This document shows positions 39,409-47,957 of a stretch of 51,753 bases of DNA, one piece after another (positions within the stretch are counted from its first letter, which is position 1; each line of letters starts with the position of its first letter). Below the pieces are notes generated by a model. That model was given only the letters and a program-made list of their open reading frames with translations. It had not been told where the DNA came from and searched no databases. A program made the position numbers and the translations under genes. The stretch comes from Nitrosopumilus sp. UBA526 (lineage in GTDB: Archaea; Thermoproteota; Nitrososphaeria; Nitrososphaerales; Nitrosopumilaceae), in NCBI GenBank assembly GCA_002506665.1, contig DAXZ01000055.1, forward strand, positions 3,922 to 55,674. Direction: 5' to 3'.

Positions 39409-39708
39409 TTATTTTGTATGTTTTGATCTTTTTGCCACCAACTTTTCAGAGATTTGGTAAAGAATTTTTGTCTTGCAGGATCCTTTTGGTACAACTACAT
39501 AACCTGACCTGACAAATGGCCTCTTTGGATATCTTACTTTGTCATTAGACTCTGTAACTTCGAGTCCTCCGGCTTTTGTTGCATCCACTAGTTCCTTCAA
39601 CGATGGATCAAAGATGCACTTGTCTAGTCCTATCTTTCTGCCTTTGGATTTTTTCAGGTTCTTGTTAAAGTAGTCCAGCCAGACTACGACATGCTCATAA
39701 TCTTTCAT
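39409..39708 (-). CDS. srp19: Signal recognition particle protein SRP19
   Basis: A 99-aa SRP19 that binds the 7S RNA tips and allows SRP54 to bind. Recognised by VVWLDYFNKNLKKSKGRKIGL, YPKRPFVRSGYVVVPK and the basic C-terminus. It lies directly after rps8e (1-bp gap). SRP54 is encoded at 46.6 kb in the same window. Confidence 0.93.
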   Translation of the reverse strand: MKDYEHVVVWLDYFNKNLKKSKGRKIGLDKCIFDPSLKELVDATKAGGLEVTESNDKVRYPKRPFVRSGYVVVPKGSCKTKILYQISEKLVAKRSKHTK

Positions 39709-39709
39709 T

Positions 39710-40093
39710 TCATTCCTTTAGTAAGATTGCATTGACGATTCCATTCTGTCCAGGTTTTGAGATCACCTTGCATCTGCCTTCTTGTGTTTCAAGGATTGCG
39801 CCTTTTGTAATGATTCCTCGTCTTTTGTAATCGTTGTTTGTAGAATTTTCTAAAACTTTGAGAATCTTTGATTTCTTTACTTTGGCCTCACCCGTAGCTA
39901 AATTGACAAAGTCAATTGATTTTAATGCCGTCTTTTTATTGTTGCCGCGAACCCTTCTAGTTACTGTAACTTGTGCCCCATTGATAGGCTCGTTTGGATA
40001 TCTATCAGTCTCATACTTTCTCCTTATTCGAAGTGGTTTCCTTCTTCCACCAGTAATCTTGCTAGTTGCCAAATTCTCTACGGATTTTCTCAC
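39710..40093 (-). CDS. rps8e: 30S ribosomal protein S8e
   Basis: A 127-aa archaeal/eukaryotic-type small-subunit protein. Diagnostic segments are ITGGRRKPLRIRRKYETDRYPNEP, RVRGNNKKTALKSI, NDYKRRGIITKGAILET and SKPGQNGIVNAILL. It starts an rps8e-srp19 operon. Confidence 0.96.
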   Translation of the reverse strand: MRKSVENLATSKITGGRRKPLRIRRKYETDRYPNEPINGAQVTVTRRVRGNNKKTALKSIDFVNLATGEAKVKKSKILKVLENSTNNDYKRRGIITKGAILETQEGRCKVISKPGQNGIVNAILLKE

Positions 40094-40154
40094 AAGATAA
40101 ACTCTGAATTACTCTAATTTATACAAAACGCAAAAGAACCACCCATAAATTCTG

Positions 40155-40730
40155 CTAGTTTGCCTTTGTGGTGATTTGAGGGGCTGTCTGTCTGTTTGCA
40201 GTCTTTCTTACCTTGGAGAATAGTCTTTGTTTTAGATCCTGTACGTCTCCTTTGATGCCAAAATATTTTTGGAATTTTTCAGTAGTCATGTAGATCTTTA
40301 ATCGTCCCACATTTTGATGACTGATGTAATCAAGCTGTTTGAGTTCTTTGAGATGCGCATACACCCCTGACCCCCTCGTCTCAACGAGCTGTTTTGATGC
40401 TATTGGTTGCATGTATGCAATATAGGACAGTGTCTTTAGTGTGGCCTTTGGAAGAACTGGTTTTAAGGCATATTTTTTGACAGGGCGACTGGAACTGTAC
40501 TCTGGCTTTAACTGCATTACATAAGATTCGTCTGGAAGCACCACTATCTCTATTGCCCGGAATGCAGACTTGGCCTTTTTCATTATGCCGTCAAGCAGTT
40601 TTTGTGTTTTTGTCCTAGATTCTGTGCCTGAAGCGCTTATGATATCCTCGATTCTAAGCGGCCGGCCGGCCGAGTATAGTGCAGCTTCTATCCTTGCTGT
40701 TGCCTCATTTGGATCATCAATTTTTGCCAG
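40155..40730 (-). CDS. scpB: Segregation and condensation protein ScpB, non-ATG start
   Basis: The kleisin-associated winged-helix partner of ScpA and SMC. From CTG 40730 the 191-aa protein contains ARIEAALYSAGRPLRIED, the first winged helix, then IEIVVLPDESYVMQLKP and the second (LKTLSYIAYMQPIASKQLVETRG). The first ATG in the frame is at 40583 and would delete the whole first domain; no ATG, GTG or TTG precedes it in frame, while the TAA at 40740 closes the frame further up. AAGGAGG lies between the scpA stop and this point. It follows scpA by about 24 bp. Confidence 0.8.
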   Translation of the reverse strand: MAKIDDPNEATARIEAALYSAGRPLRIEDIISASGTESRTKTQKLLDGIMKKAKSAFRAIEIVVLPDESYVMQLKPEYSSSRPVKKYALKPVLPKATLKTLSYIAYMQPIASKQLVETRGSGVYAHLKELKQLDYISHQNVGRLKIYMTTEKFQKYFGIKGDVQDLKQRLFSKVRKTANRQTAPQITTKAN

Positions 40731-40754
40731 TTTCTCCCCTTAACCTCCTTTTGA

Positions 40755-41495
40755 TCAATTCGTCAGCCTGTCCGGGATTGCGATGACTTTGATGTCATTG
40801 TCTATCTGTACAAGATCCACCCTCTGGTCTCTTGCCAGAAATAATGCTGCAAAGAAGCACCGAATAGAGTCCACCTGATCAAGATCTGATATTATATCTT
40901 GCAATAGTCCAGAACCTGTAGCTCCTATCTTTTTTATTATTAGATCCTCATACTTGCCAATGATGCTTTCAAGTGAAATGAAAAACTCTTGAAAATCTGG
41001 CTCCTCAGCTGGTTCTATATTTAATCTCTTGTTGTGTCTTGATTGTGGGTTTGCAATTGTTCCAATAAGATTTTGCAACAGTCCCAACAGATCATCTAAT
41101 GAGACAGGATAGGTGGATTCGTGTCTATATGGGATATCTATTAGTTCAATGTCTACATCTGTTCTCTGGCGCATTGGGGTTTTCTCCATTGCCGCTTTTT
41201 GTAATGCAAAGATACTTTCGACTTTCATTCTGTAAATCAATGATGATGATAATGCCGCCATTCCGGCTACCTTGAGATCCTTCTTGCCTGTCTTTTCAAG
41301 AATTTGTGTCAACAAATTCAAGATTTGGATTAGATCAATCTCCCAGACATCTTTTTTGGCAACTGATGACGGATTAAACAGAATATTTATCGGTTCCTGG
41401 GAGATGGTATTAGGAGTCTGTGCTTCATTCACATGACAACTTTTTAGATATTCAATAATATCTAAGGGATCTATTTTTTTCTCACATTCAGTCAA
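40755..41495 (-). CDS. scpA: Segregation and condensation protein ScpA (kleisin)
   Basis: The kleisin subunit that closes the SMC ring. The 246-aa protein has the N-terminal VWEIDLIQILNLLTQIL helix, the polar middle linker with PAEEPDFQEFFISL, and the C-terminal winged helix VDSIRCFFAALFLARDQRVDLVQ. It precedes scpB on the minus strand. The first residues (MTECEKKIDPLDI) extend beyond bacterial ScpA. Confidence 0.88.
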   Translation of the reverse strand: MTECEKKIDPLDIIEYLKSCHVNEAQTPNTISQEPINILFNPSSVAKKDVWEIDLIQILNLLTQILEKTGKKDLKVAGMAALSSSLIYRMKVESIFALQKAAMEKTPMRQRTDVDIELIDIPYRHESTYPVSLDDLLGLLQNLIGTIANPQSRHNKRLNIEPAEEPDFQEFFISLESIIGKYEDLIIKKIGATGSGLLQDIISDLDQVDSIRCFFAALFLARDQRVDLVQIDNDIKVIAIPDRLTN

Positions 41496-41526
41496 CTCTT
41501 ATATTGTTAATGTTGAAAATTCAGCT

Positions 41527-42579
41527 ATGAAATCTGCTAGAATCACAGAACCAAATGAGCCTCTCACAATCTCTGATATCGAGACTCCGAGGCCACATGA
41601 TACACAGGTTCTAATCAGAGTAAAGTCTGTGGGCGTGTGTCATAGTGATTTGCACTTGTGGGAAGGCGGTTATGACCTAGGAGATGGTCAATTTATGAAG
41701 GTCACAGATAGGGGCGTAAAGTATCCTGTAACCCCCGGTCATGAGATTGTCGGTACTGTTGAGGAGATGGGGGATGGCGTCTCTGGAATTGCAAAGGGGG
41801 ACAAGGTCTTGGTTTTTCCATGGATTGGGTGTGGTAAATGTCCTGCCTGCAAGGTAGGAGATGAGAATCTTTGTGATACGCCAAGATCCATAGGTGTTTT
41901 TCAGGATGGTGGGTATTCAGACTATGTCTTGGTTTCTCATTTCAGATATTTGGCCAAACTAGACGGGGTGGATTCAGATGCCGCTACATCTCTTGCATGC
42001 TCTGGACTTACTGCATATACTGCAATTAAGAAATCAAACCAAAACTCTCCAGAGTTTATTGTGATTATTGGTGCCGGTGGCCTAGGATTAATGGGAGTAC
42101 AGGTTGCAAAGGCGGTAACTGATGCAAAGGTCATCTGTATAGATCTAGATGATCAAAAACTGGAAACGGCAAAAAAGATGGGAGCCGACTTTGTGTTCAA
42201 TTCCAAAGATCCCAAAACAGATCAAAAGATAATGTCTGTCTGCAATGACAAGGGTGCTGATAGTGTCGTAGATTTTGTAAACGCCCCTCCCACCGTAAAA
42301 CTGGGCTTGGCAATCCTTAGAAAACGTGGAAACCTGGTCCTAGTCGGCTTGTTTGGTGGGTCAGTCGAGTTATCTCTTGTGACAATTCCACTAAAATCCA
42401 TTATTATTCAGGGAGCATATACTGGGAATTACAATGACATGGTGGAGCTGCTTGACTTGGCACGAAAAGGTACAATCAACCCCGTAATATCAAAGAGATA
42501 CTCCCTTGATGAGGCCAACACAGCTCTTGAGGATCTTAAAGCAAGAAAGATTATTGGTCGTGCAGTGATAAACCCCTAG
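41527..42579 (+). CDS. Zinc-dependent alcohol dehydrogenase (MDR family)
   Basis: A 350-aa medium-chain dehydrogenase. Catalytic zinc residues are in VCHSDLHLWEG and GHEIVGTVEE, structural zinc in GCGKCPACKVGDENLC (four Cys), and the Rossmann motif is GAGGLGLMGVQVAK. The end GRAVINP is typical. The substrate is not clear; archaeal relatives act on alcohols or aldehydes. It is divergent from scpA with a 31-bp gap and stands alone. Confidence 0.92.
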   Translation: MKSARITEPNEPLTISDIETPRPHDTQVLIRVKSVGVCHSDLHLWEGGYDLGDGQFMKVTDRGVKYPVTPGHEIVGTVEEMGDGVSGIAKGDKVLVFPWIGCGKCPACKVGDENLCDTPRSIGVFQDGGYSDYVLVSHFRYLAKLDGVDSDAATSLACSGLTAYTAIKKSNQNSPEFIVIIGAGGLGLMGVQVAKAVTDAKVICIDLDDQKLETAKKMGADFVFNSKDPKTDQKIMSVCNDKGADSVVDFVNAPPTVKLGLAILRKRGNLVLVGLFGGSVELSLVTIPLKSIIIQGAYTGNYNDMVELLDLARKGTINPVISKRYSLDEANTALEDLKARKIIGRAVINP

Positions 42580-42745
42580 TGGCAGATACTGTTTGGTCTT
42601 TGTACTATCAGGCCTGTTCCATCACATGACTAGTGTGGGAATTCTGTATGACTGTGGGTTTTTCCCAAGATGGTTTTGAAAATAATAAAAAGATAGACTG
42701 GTTTAAGAAAACAAAGATGAAATCTTAAATTAAAAAACTTGTTGC

Positions 42746-42937
42746 CTATTCTGTTTTTTTGACTTTTTGTGCTGCAGGTCCTTTTTGACCTTCGCCTACT
42801 TCAAACTCGACTTTATCGCCTTCGTTGATGAATCCGTCAACATCTGATTTGTGAACAAATAGATCGTCGCCAGTTTCTCTCTCGATAAAACCAAAGCCCT
42901 TAGTACGGTTAAACCACTTTACGGTGCCTTGTTCCAT
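42746..42937 (-). CDS. Cold-shock domain protein (CspA type)
   Basis: A 63-aa single cold-shock domain: GTVKWFNRTKGFGFIERE with RNP1 (KGFGFI) and DDLFVHKSDVDGF (RNP2). It binds single-stranded RNA or DNA and melts RNA structure. The true start is ATG 42937; a longer open frame reaching back to 43099 runs into the aIF1A gene and has no family similarity. Csp proteins occur in mesophilic thaumarchaea and few other archaea. Confidence 0.94.
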   Translation of the reverse strand: MEQGTVKWFNRTKGFGFIERETGDDLFVHKSDVDGFINEGDKVEFEVGEGQKGPAAQKVKKTE

Positions 42938-42989
42938 TTGATTCTCAAACAAATAACTCGCTATATTAACTAAAGCATCAAGTTGTAGG

Positions 42990-43301
42990 CTAGAAGTCTT
43001 TTGGAATGTGGTTATTTTCTTTAAGCCACTCGACTTGTGGGAGTGTAAATCTCCAAACAATATCTCCACGCTCAGTTTCTTTAAAGTCCCAAGGGGCAAT
43101 AATTACAATATCATTGTCTCTGATCCAAACTCGTCTCTTGAGTTTGCCTCTAATTCTTCCTCTCCTAGTGAGATTATCATCACATTTTATCATGACGTTT
43201 TCGCCTCCAAGCATCTTTAGTACACGTCCAAAAAGCTCACCCTCTTCAGGCAATCTAATTTCTTTGAGCGCACTCTCGTTTTTTACTTGGCGTTTACCCA
43301 T
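42990..43301 (-). CDS. eif1A: Translation initiation factor aIF1A
   Basis: An OB-fold factor that binds the A-site of the small subunit during initiation. The 103-aa protein has RLPEEGELFGRVLKMLGGENVMIKC, DDNLTRRGRIRGKLKRRVWIRDNDIV and the C-terminal DIVWRFT segment. It lies 52 bp upstream of the cold-shock gene on the same strand. Confidence 0.95.
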   Translation of the reverse strand: MGKRQVKNESALKEIRLPEEGELFGRVLKMLGGENVMIKCDDNLTRRGRIRGKLKRRVWIRDNDIVIIAPWDFKETERGDIVWRFTLPQVEWLKENNHIPKDF

Positions 43302-43721
43302 AAATTCCCATCATCGGTATAAGCATATAACTGATGGGATTTTTTGTACGTTCTTTGCCAGCTATTAGCTGGTTTTCTCATGCGTATAGTAGAAAGTCAA
43401 TATCAACTGCAATACAATAGATGCAACAAGTCTGCAAGCTTGGGTGCGCAAGAAACAACATGTGAATTTGCTCAGGGCGTCATACTGTTTAGGATTCTTG
43501 ATTGTAAATCGATGTGAGCGGCCAAGTTGGGATGAAAAGATCATGGGAGAAAAGTGATCATTTTGTACAAGATTATATCCCAAGCACATACTCATCTTGT
43601 TCTGGCAGTCAGGGAAATAGTGCCAACATACTGTTACCACCGTTACACAATATTACATGACCTAGCAGACAGCCGCACCATATAATCAATACATATCAGA
43701 GTATGGGCTATTTAGCATGGA
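43302..43721. other. 420-bp gene-free region with a 15-bp palindrome
   Basis: CCAGCTATTAGCTGG (43358-43372) is a perfect odd palindrome about 57 bp upstream of aIF1A; on the plus strand it is followed by TTTTC and could fold into a small hairpin. A minus-strand frame at 43365-43640 exists but its composition (many Cys, Tyr and His, no motifs) looks random. No RNA gene or mobile element was recognised in the rest. Confidence 0.4.
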
Positions 43722-44327
43722 ATGCCATTCACAAGAGATTTGTATCAGTCAGAAGAAAACAGGGTTATGGAATTTGGATGCATAGAGGACTGTTCTCAGT
43801 GCTGCATTGAGCGAGAGTACTATCCCAGTAAAAGGTTTGGCAAGATTGGAGTATTGATTTTGCCAGAGGAGAAAGAGAGGATTGAGAAGCTTGCAGCTAA
43901 AAATGGACTAGAGATCAATATTCTGCCAAGAATAGGTATCTCAGATGAAGAGGATTCTCCGATAAAGGTTCTAGCATATCAGCTAATGGGTCATGAAAAA
44001 AATGGAAACACATGCCCGTTTCTAGACTCGGAAAGCGGGCAGAGATCACCGCATGGTGGATTTCCGTGCAGGATCTACAAAGAGAGGCCGCTTGCATGCA
44101 TGGCATATCCACTGATAGAATCAGAACCAATTACACTTGATCAGAGATGCAAGTTCTGCAAAAAGCACGGAGACGCAGACGGGAATCTGAATTCAGAGAT
44201 AGAGTCACTTTTGAAAATTAAGGAAAAGATGACTTGTAGTGCAATGCATGTCTGGAGATATGCCACAAATATAGGAGAGGCAGAAGATCGAGGGATAATG
44301 GAGTCCGGATGGATTTTAGAAGAATGA
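43722..44327 (+). CDS. YkgJ-type cysteine-cluster protein
   Basis: A 201-aa protein of the YkgJ/UPF0153 cysteine-cluster family. Cys residues occur as CIEDCSQCCIE near residue 20, TCPFL, GGFPCRIYKERPLACMAYP and RCKFCKKH. The family pattern C-x2-CC ... PLxC-x2-YP suggests zinc or Fe-S binding, with no known activity. ATG 43722 or 43767 may be the start. There are no linked genes. Confidence 0.85.
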   Translation: MPFTRDLYQSEENRVMEFGCIEDCSQCCIEREYYPSKRFGKIGVLILPEEKERIEKLAAKNGLEINILPRIGISDEEDSPIKVLAYQLMGHEKNGNTCPFLDSESGQRSPHGGFPCRIYKERPLACMAYPLIESEPITLDQRCKFCKKHGDADGNLNSEIESLLKIKEKMTCSAMHVWRYATNIGEAEDRGIMESGWILEE

Positions 44328-44444
44328 ATTTAGTGCGCTAGCTTGCCCACTGTCTTTGTCCAGGAAAGACTAGGTCTTCACAGTATCAGTCTTTGAGCTT
44401 GCAGACAATGTTGCTAGATGGCACAACATACTACAGGAAACAAG

Positions 44445-44569
44445 TCCCGCGGGGCGGAATTGAACCACCGACAACCCGGTCTCTGTATGCCTGATATGCT
44501 GTTTTTTAGGTCAGCCATCTAAAGCCAACAACTACAGCCGGAAGCTCTACCAGGCTGAGCTACCACGGG
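44445..44569 (-). tRNA. tRNA-Tyr (GTA) with a 51-nt intron
   Basis: Reading the minus strand: acceptor CCCGTGG/CCGCGGG with C1-G72, the archaeal tRNA-Tyr identity pair; D arm AGCTCAGCCTGGTAGAGC; anticodon stem TCCGG pairing with CCGGG; loop CTGTAGA with anticodon GTA at 44535-44533; and T arm GGTGG-TTCAATT-CCGCC. The anticodon loop is split after position 37 by 51 nt (44531-44481). Discriminator A is at 44445; no CCA is encoded. Confidence 0.93.
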
Positions 44570-44665
44570 ACACAAAAACAAAGATTCGTACTATTAAAAA
44601 ACTATTGTAGATGATCATCAAGATCGCTATAAGCATAAATAGCCTGAAAAGTTGGTGAAGATGTC

Positions 44666-45277
44666 TTGTCAAAACTGGCACTGTCCTACTCTGGATATGT
44701 ATGTGCTCCGTATTTACACAACCATAGATCCGTGGAACTAAAGGAGACATGGATTAATTCAAAGAATATTGAAGAGCTGTTCTTTGTTACAGGAACATTT
44801 TCGACTGAGAGCAAGCCCTACTTTTCTGATTCTACAAACCACTACATCTTGGCTAAATTCAAAGACAGTGAACAGATCTCAAAAGATCTAGCCGTCCACA
44901 ACCAAGAAAAGACCTCCTTCATGTTTAGCATCAAAGACGATCTCTTTCAGAGAGAGGTTCAAGGCAATACGAACTTTGTATCCGTGTACTACCTAGAGTA
45001 TGGAGATGATGGTGAGGATTTACAAGAGATTGCAAATATCTTGCTAAAGAGAGAGAAAGTAGAGATAGCAGGACTTGGAAACATGACCACGTTTTGCCTG
45101 AACGCATCAAAGTTCACATTTCCATACTCTGAGAATATCGTAGTAATCGAGGTTGCAAGTGAAAAGAGTCACCAGAGCGTAAAGAAATACTGTGATCAGA
45201 CTAGACGTGATATCAACCGCAAGGGATTGACAATGACCAACCTGATGAGTCTTTCGATTCTTGATCAGCTAAAGTAA
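44666..45277 (+). CDS. Hypothetical protein, 203 aa
   Basis: No family is recognised. The N-terminal segment LALSYSGYVCAPYL resembles the start of proteins with a beta sheet core; the middle has KDDLFQREVQGNTNFVSVYYLEYGDD, and the C-terminal half has IVVIEVASEKSHQSVKKYCDQTRRDINRKG. It is soluble and mixed alpha/beta. TTG 44666 follows a GGTGAAG site; no ATG is in frame early. It stands alone between tRNA-Tyr and aIF5A. Confidence 0.75.
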   Translation: MSKLALSYSGYVCAPYLHNHRSVELKETWINSKNIEELFFVTGTFSTESKPYFSDSTNHYILAKFKDSEQISKDLAVHNQEKTSFMFSIKDDLFQREVQGNTNFVSVYYLEYGDDGEDLQEIANILLKREKVEIAGLGNMTTFCLNASKFTFPYSENIVVIEVASEKSHQSVKKYCDQTRRDINRKGLTMTNLMSLSILDQLK

Positions 45278-45402
45278 CTTTATCCAACTGCATATATCCT
45301 ACAGGTCTAGGATCTAATAGAATCAGTTTGATCGGTATCTTTATTTTTAAAATAATAAGACGCGAGTAGAAAAGTTAAATATTCGACCAAAAATTGTTTT
45401 GC

Positions 45403-45813
45403 ATGAGCAAGCCCTCTGATCTTGGTTCTTTGAAGATTGGATCATACATTTTGTTGCCCCACTCAGATCAACCCGGGGGAGAGCCATGCAGAATTGTAGA
45501 ATATGACACATCAAAACCCGGCAAGCATGGTGCAGCAAAAGCAAGAATTGTAGGCGAGGGAATCTTTGATGGTCAAAAGAGGCCCCATGTTGGCCCAGTC
45601 AGTATGCAGATTCATGTGCCGATGATCAACAAAAAGGCAGGTCAGATCATCTCAATTAATGGTGATATCGTGCAGGTCATGGATTCAGAGACGTTTGAGA
45701 CCATCGACATATTGATGATTGATGATGAGGTCAAAGGCAAACTAGAAAATGGCCAAAACGTAGAGTATTGGGTAGTCATGGACAAGACTAAAATCATGCG
45801 CATAAAGAACTAG
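45403..45813 (+). CDS. eif5A: Translation factor aIF5A
   Basis: It binds the ribosome E/P site and aids peptide bond formation at difficult sequences. The 136-aa protein has two beta domains; the loop SKPGKHGAAKARIV carries the lysine (about K41) that receives hypusine or deoxyhypusine. The ATG at 45403 is preferred to the TTG at 45394. AT-rich promoter sequence (TTAAATATT) lies about 20-30 bp upstream. Confidence 0.95.
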   Translation: MSKPSDLGSLKIGSYILLPHSDQPGGEPCRIVEYDTSKPGKHGAAKARIVGEGIFDGQKRPHVGPVSMQIHVPMINKKAGQIISINGDIVQVMDSETFETIDILMIDDEVKGKLENGQNVEYWVVMDKTKIMRIKN

Positions 45814-45925
45814 TACGGATGCTGATGATGAGCGGAAAAGCCATCTGATTTTATGATGAGGATTATGAGTGATGAAGCGTCCACTTTTGAACAAGCTTAA
45901 TTTGTCAAGTCATACACCATAAATT

Positions 45926-46615
45926 ATGAGGTTGGCGTCCCTTTTCTCAGGTGGAAAAGATAGTACATATGCCATACATATTGCACAAAAACAGGGCCAC
46001 GAGGTAAGGTGTCTCCTGAGTGTCTTTCCCATATCTGATGAGAGTCATCTGCTACATCATCCAAACATAGAGTGGACAAGACTGCAAGCAGAGTCGATGG
46101 GAATTCCTCAGCTAAATATCACATCAAGCTCTGATCAGACAGATGAGGAATTAGACATGCTAGAGAAGCTGTTGCAAGACGCAAGAACCAAATTTCAGAT
46201 AGATGGTCTAGTTCACGGGGGGATAAAAAGTAGATTTCAGAAAGAAAAATTTGATGAGGTATGCGCCAAGCTAGGCTTGAGAGTATTTGCACCCCTGTGG
46301 AATGCACCGCCTGACAGATACATGAATGAATTAATTGATTCTAATTTTAATTTCATCATGACTTCGGTATCCTCTGACGGACTAGATGACTCTTGGCTAG
46401 GTCGGGTAATATCAAAATCTGATGTACGGTCTTTAAAATGCCTGTCTGAGAGATTTGGGTTTAATCTAAATTTTGAGGGTGGGGAGGCAGAGACGTTTGT
46501 AATAAACTGCCCTCTCTTTAAAAGTTCGATCAAAATTAATAAATCTGAAAAAATATGGGATGGCTACAGAGGAAGGTTTGAAATAGTGGATGCGAGGTTG
46601 AATTACAATGTTTGA
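45926..46615 (+). CDS. Diphthine-ammonia ligase (Dph6-like ATP pyrophosphatase)
   Basis: A 229-aa N-type ATP pyrophosphatase that amidates diphthine on elongation factor 2. The PP-loop is SLFSGGKDSTYAI (residues 5-17). Family features are FPISDESHLLHHPN, DGLVHGGIKSRFQKEKF, LWNAPP and the late FEGGEAETFVINCPLF. It overlaps the SRP54 gene by 8 bp, so the translation-related genes form one operon. Confidence 0.92.
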   Translation: MRLASLFSGGKDSTYAIHIAQKQGHEVRCLLSVFPISDESHLLHHPNIEWTRLQAESMGIPQLNITSSSDQTDEELDMLEKLLQDARTKFQIDGLVHGGIKSRFQKEKFDEVCAKLGLRVFAPLWNAPPDRYMNELIDSNFNFIMTSVSSDGLDDSWLGRVISKSDVRSLKCLSERFGFNLNFEGGEAETFVINCPLFKSSIKINKSEKIWDGYRGRFEIVDARLNYNV

Positions 46616-47933
46616 TGGTCTCAAGAACAGTCTAGGTAACGCAATCAAAAAGATTGTAAAATCCTCAGTGATAGATGAAAAGCTAATCAAAGAACTCGCA
46701 AAGGACGTTCAGAGAGCACTGTTAGCAGCTGATGTAAATGTAAAACTGGTTCTAGAGATTACAAAAAACCTTGAGAAACGTGCGCTCAGTGAGACCCTCC
46801 TGCCAGGACTCTCCCGAAAGGATCACATAGTCAAGATCCTCTATGACGAACTCTCAAAGTTGCTTGGAGACGAGTCCGAGTTTGAATTCAAGCCAGACAG
46901 GCAAAACAAGATAATTTTGATTGGGATTCAGGGAAGTGGCAAGACTACTGCGACATCAAAACTTGCAAAGTTTTTGACCCGCCAGGGATACAAAGTCGGA
47001 GTCGTGGGAGCAGATACCTACAGGCCAGGAGCCCTAGTTCAGCTCAGAACAATGTGTACAAAATCCAATGTCGAGGTGTATGGTGAGGAGAATAACAAAG
47101 ATTCCCCCAACATAGTAAGAAATGGTCTAAAGCATTTTGCAGGCCAGCCCCTAGATGTAATTCTAATTGATACAGCAGGTCGTCACAAGAAAGAGCAGGA
47201 CCTGCTTGAAGAGATGGACAGAATAAACAAAGCCGCCGAGCCTGACCTTGCCTTACTTGTAATTGACGGTACAATAGGACAAGAGTGTTTCAGTCAGGCA
47301 GAGGCATTTCATAGTACGATTCCAGTCGGTGGTGTGATCGTTACAAAACTAGATAGTTCTGCCAAGGGTGGCGGCGCACTTGCAGCATCGGCGGCTACCG
47401 GAGCTCAGATAATGTACATAGGAACAGGAGAAAGAATTGATGACTTGGAAAAGTTCTCACCCACACGTTTTGTCGGACGGTTGCTTGGAATGGGTGACGT
47501 TCAGGCAGTCTTGGATCTAGCCAAAAGGTTGGAAGAAGAAGGCGACGATGTTAGGCTGAAGAGAATTTCCAGCGGCAAGATGAACATGGAGGACTTTTTT
47601 TACCAGCTTGAAGAAGTCTCCAGTGCAGGTTCTTTACAGGGCCTAGTTGATAGCATGCCTGGCCTTTCTGGAATGATCAAAGGGAACCAAGTCGGCCAGA
47701 TGGAAGACAGGATCTCAAGATGGAGATACATAATTCAGAGCATGAACAAGGCAGAAAAGGCAGACCCTGACTTGATAAACAGATCAAGAACCCAGAGAAT
47801 TGCTCGCGGTTCTGGTTGGCCAGAAGGCGAGGTTAAGGAACTGATAAAGAGCTACAAAAATTCCAAGAACATGATGAAGTCATCCAAAGGCCGTCAGATG
47901 CAAGGGACACTTAGAAAGATGGGTCTAGGGTAA
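46608..47933 (+). CDS. ffh: Signal recognition particle GTPase SRP54
   Basis: It binds signal peptides and 7S RNA and targets ribosomes to the membrane. The 441-aa protein has the N domain (LGNAIKKIVKSSVIDEKL), G domain motifs GIQGSGKTT, DTAGRHKK and TKLDSSAKGGG, and the Met-rich M domain ending SGWPEGEVKELIKSY and MQGTLRKMGLG. It overlaps dph6 by 8 bp and is followed by pus10 after 24 bp. Confidence 0.96.
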   Translation: MFDGLKNSLGNAIKKIVKSSVIDEKLIKELAKDVQRALLAADVNVKLVLEITKNLEKRALSETLLPGLSRKDHIVKILYDELSKLLGDESEFEFKPDRQNKIILIGIQGSGKTTATSKLAKFLTRQGYKVGVVGADTYRPGALVQLRTMCTKSNVEVYGEENNKDSPNIVRNGLKHFAGQPLDVILIDTAGRHKKEQDLLEEMDRINKAAEPDLALLVIDGTIGQECFSQAEAFHSTIPVGGVIVTKLDSSAKGGGALAASAATGAQIMYIGTGERIDDLEKFSPTRFVGRLLGMGDVQAVLDLAKRLEEEGDDVRLKRISSGKMNMEDFFYQLEEVSSAGSLQGLVDSMPGLSGMIKGNQVGQMEDRISRWRYIIQSMNKAEKADPDLINRSRTQRIARGSGWPEGEVKELIKSYKNSKNMMKSSKGRQMQGTLRKMGLG

Positions 47934-47957
47934 AGCATTTACGCGGATTTATCAGAC

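Noticed and set aside
40155..40583. ScpB starting at the first ATG
   Set aside because: This start would remove the whole first winged-helix domain that is clearly encoded in the same frame upstream.
42938..43099. N-terminal extension of the cold-shock protein
   Set aside because: It overlaps the aIF1A gene and has no cold-shock similarity; ATG 42937 gives the normal 63-aa length.
43365..43640. Minus-strand 91-codon frame
   Set aside because: Composition is random-looking, there is no promoter or motif, and no homologous family came to mind.
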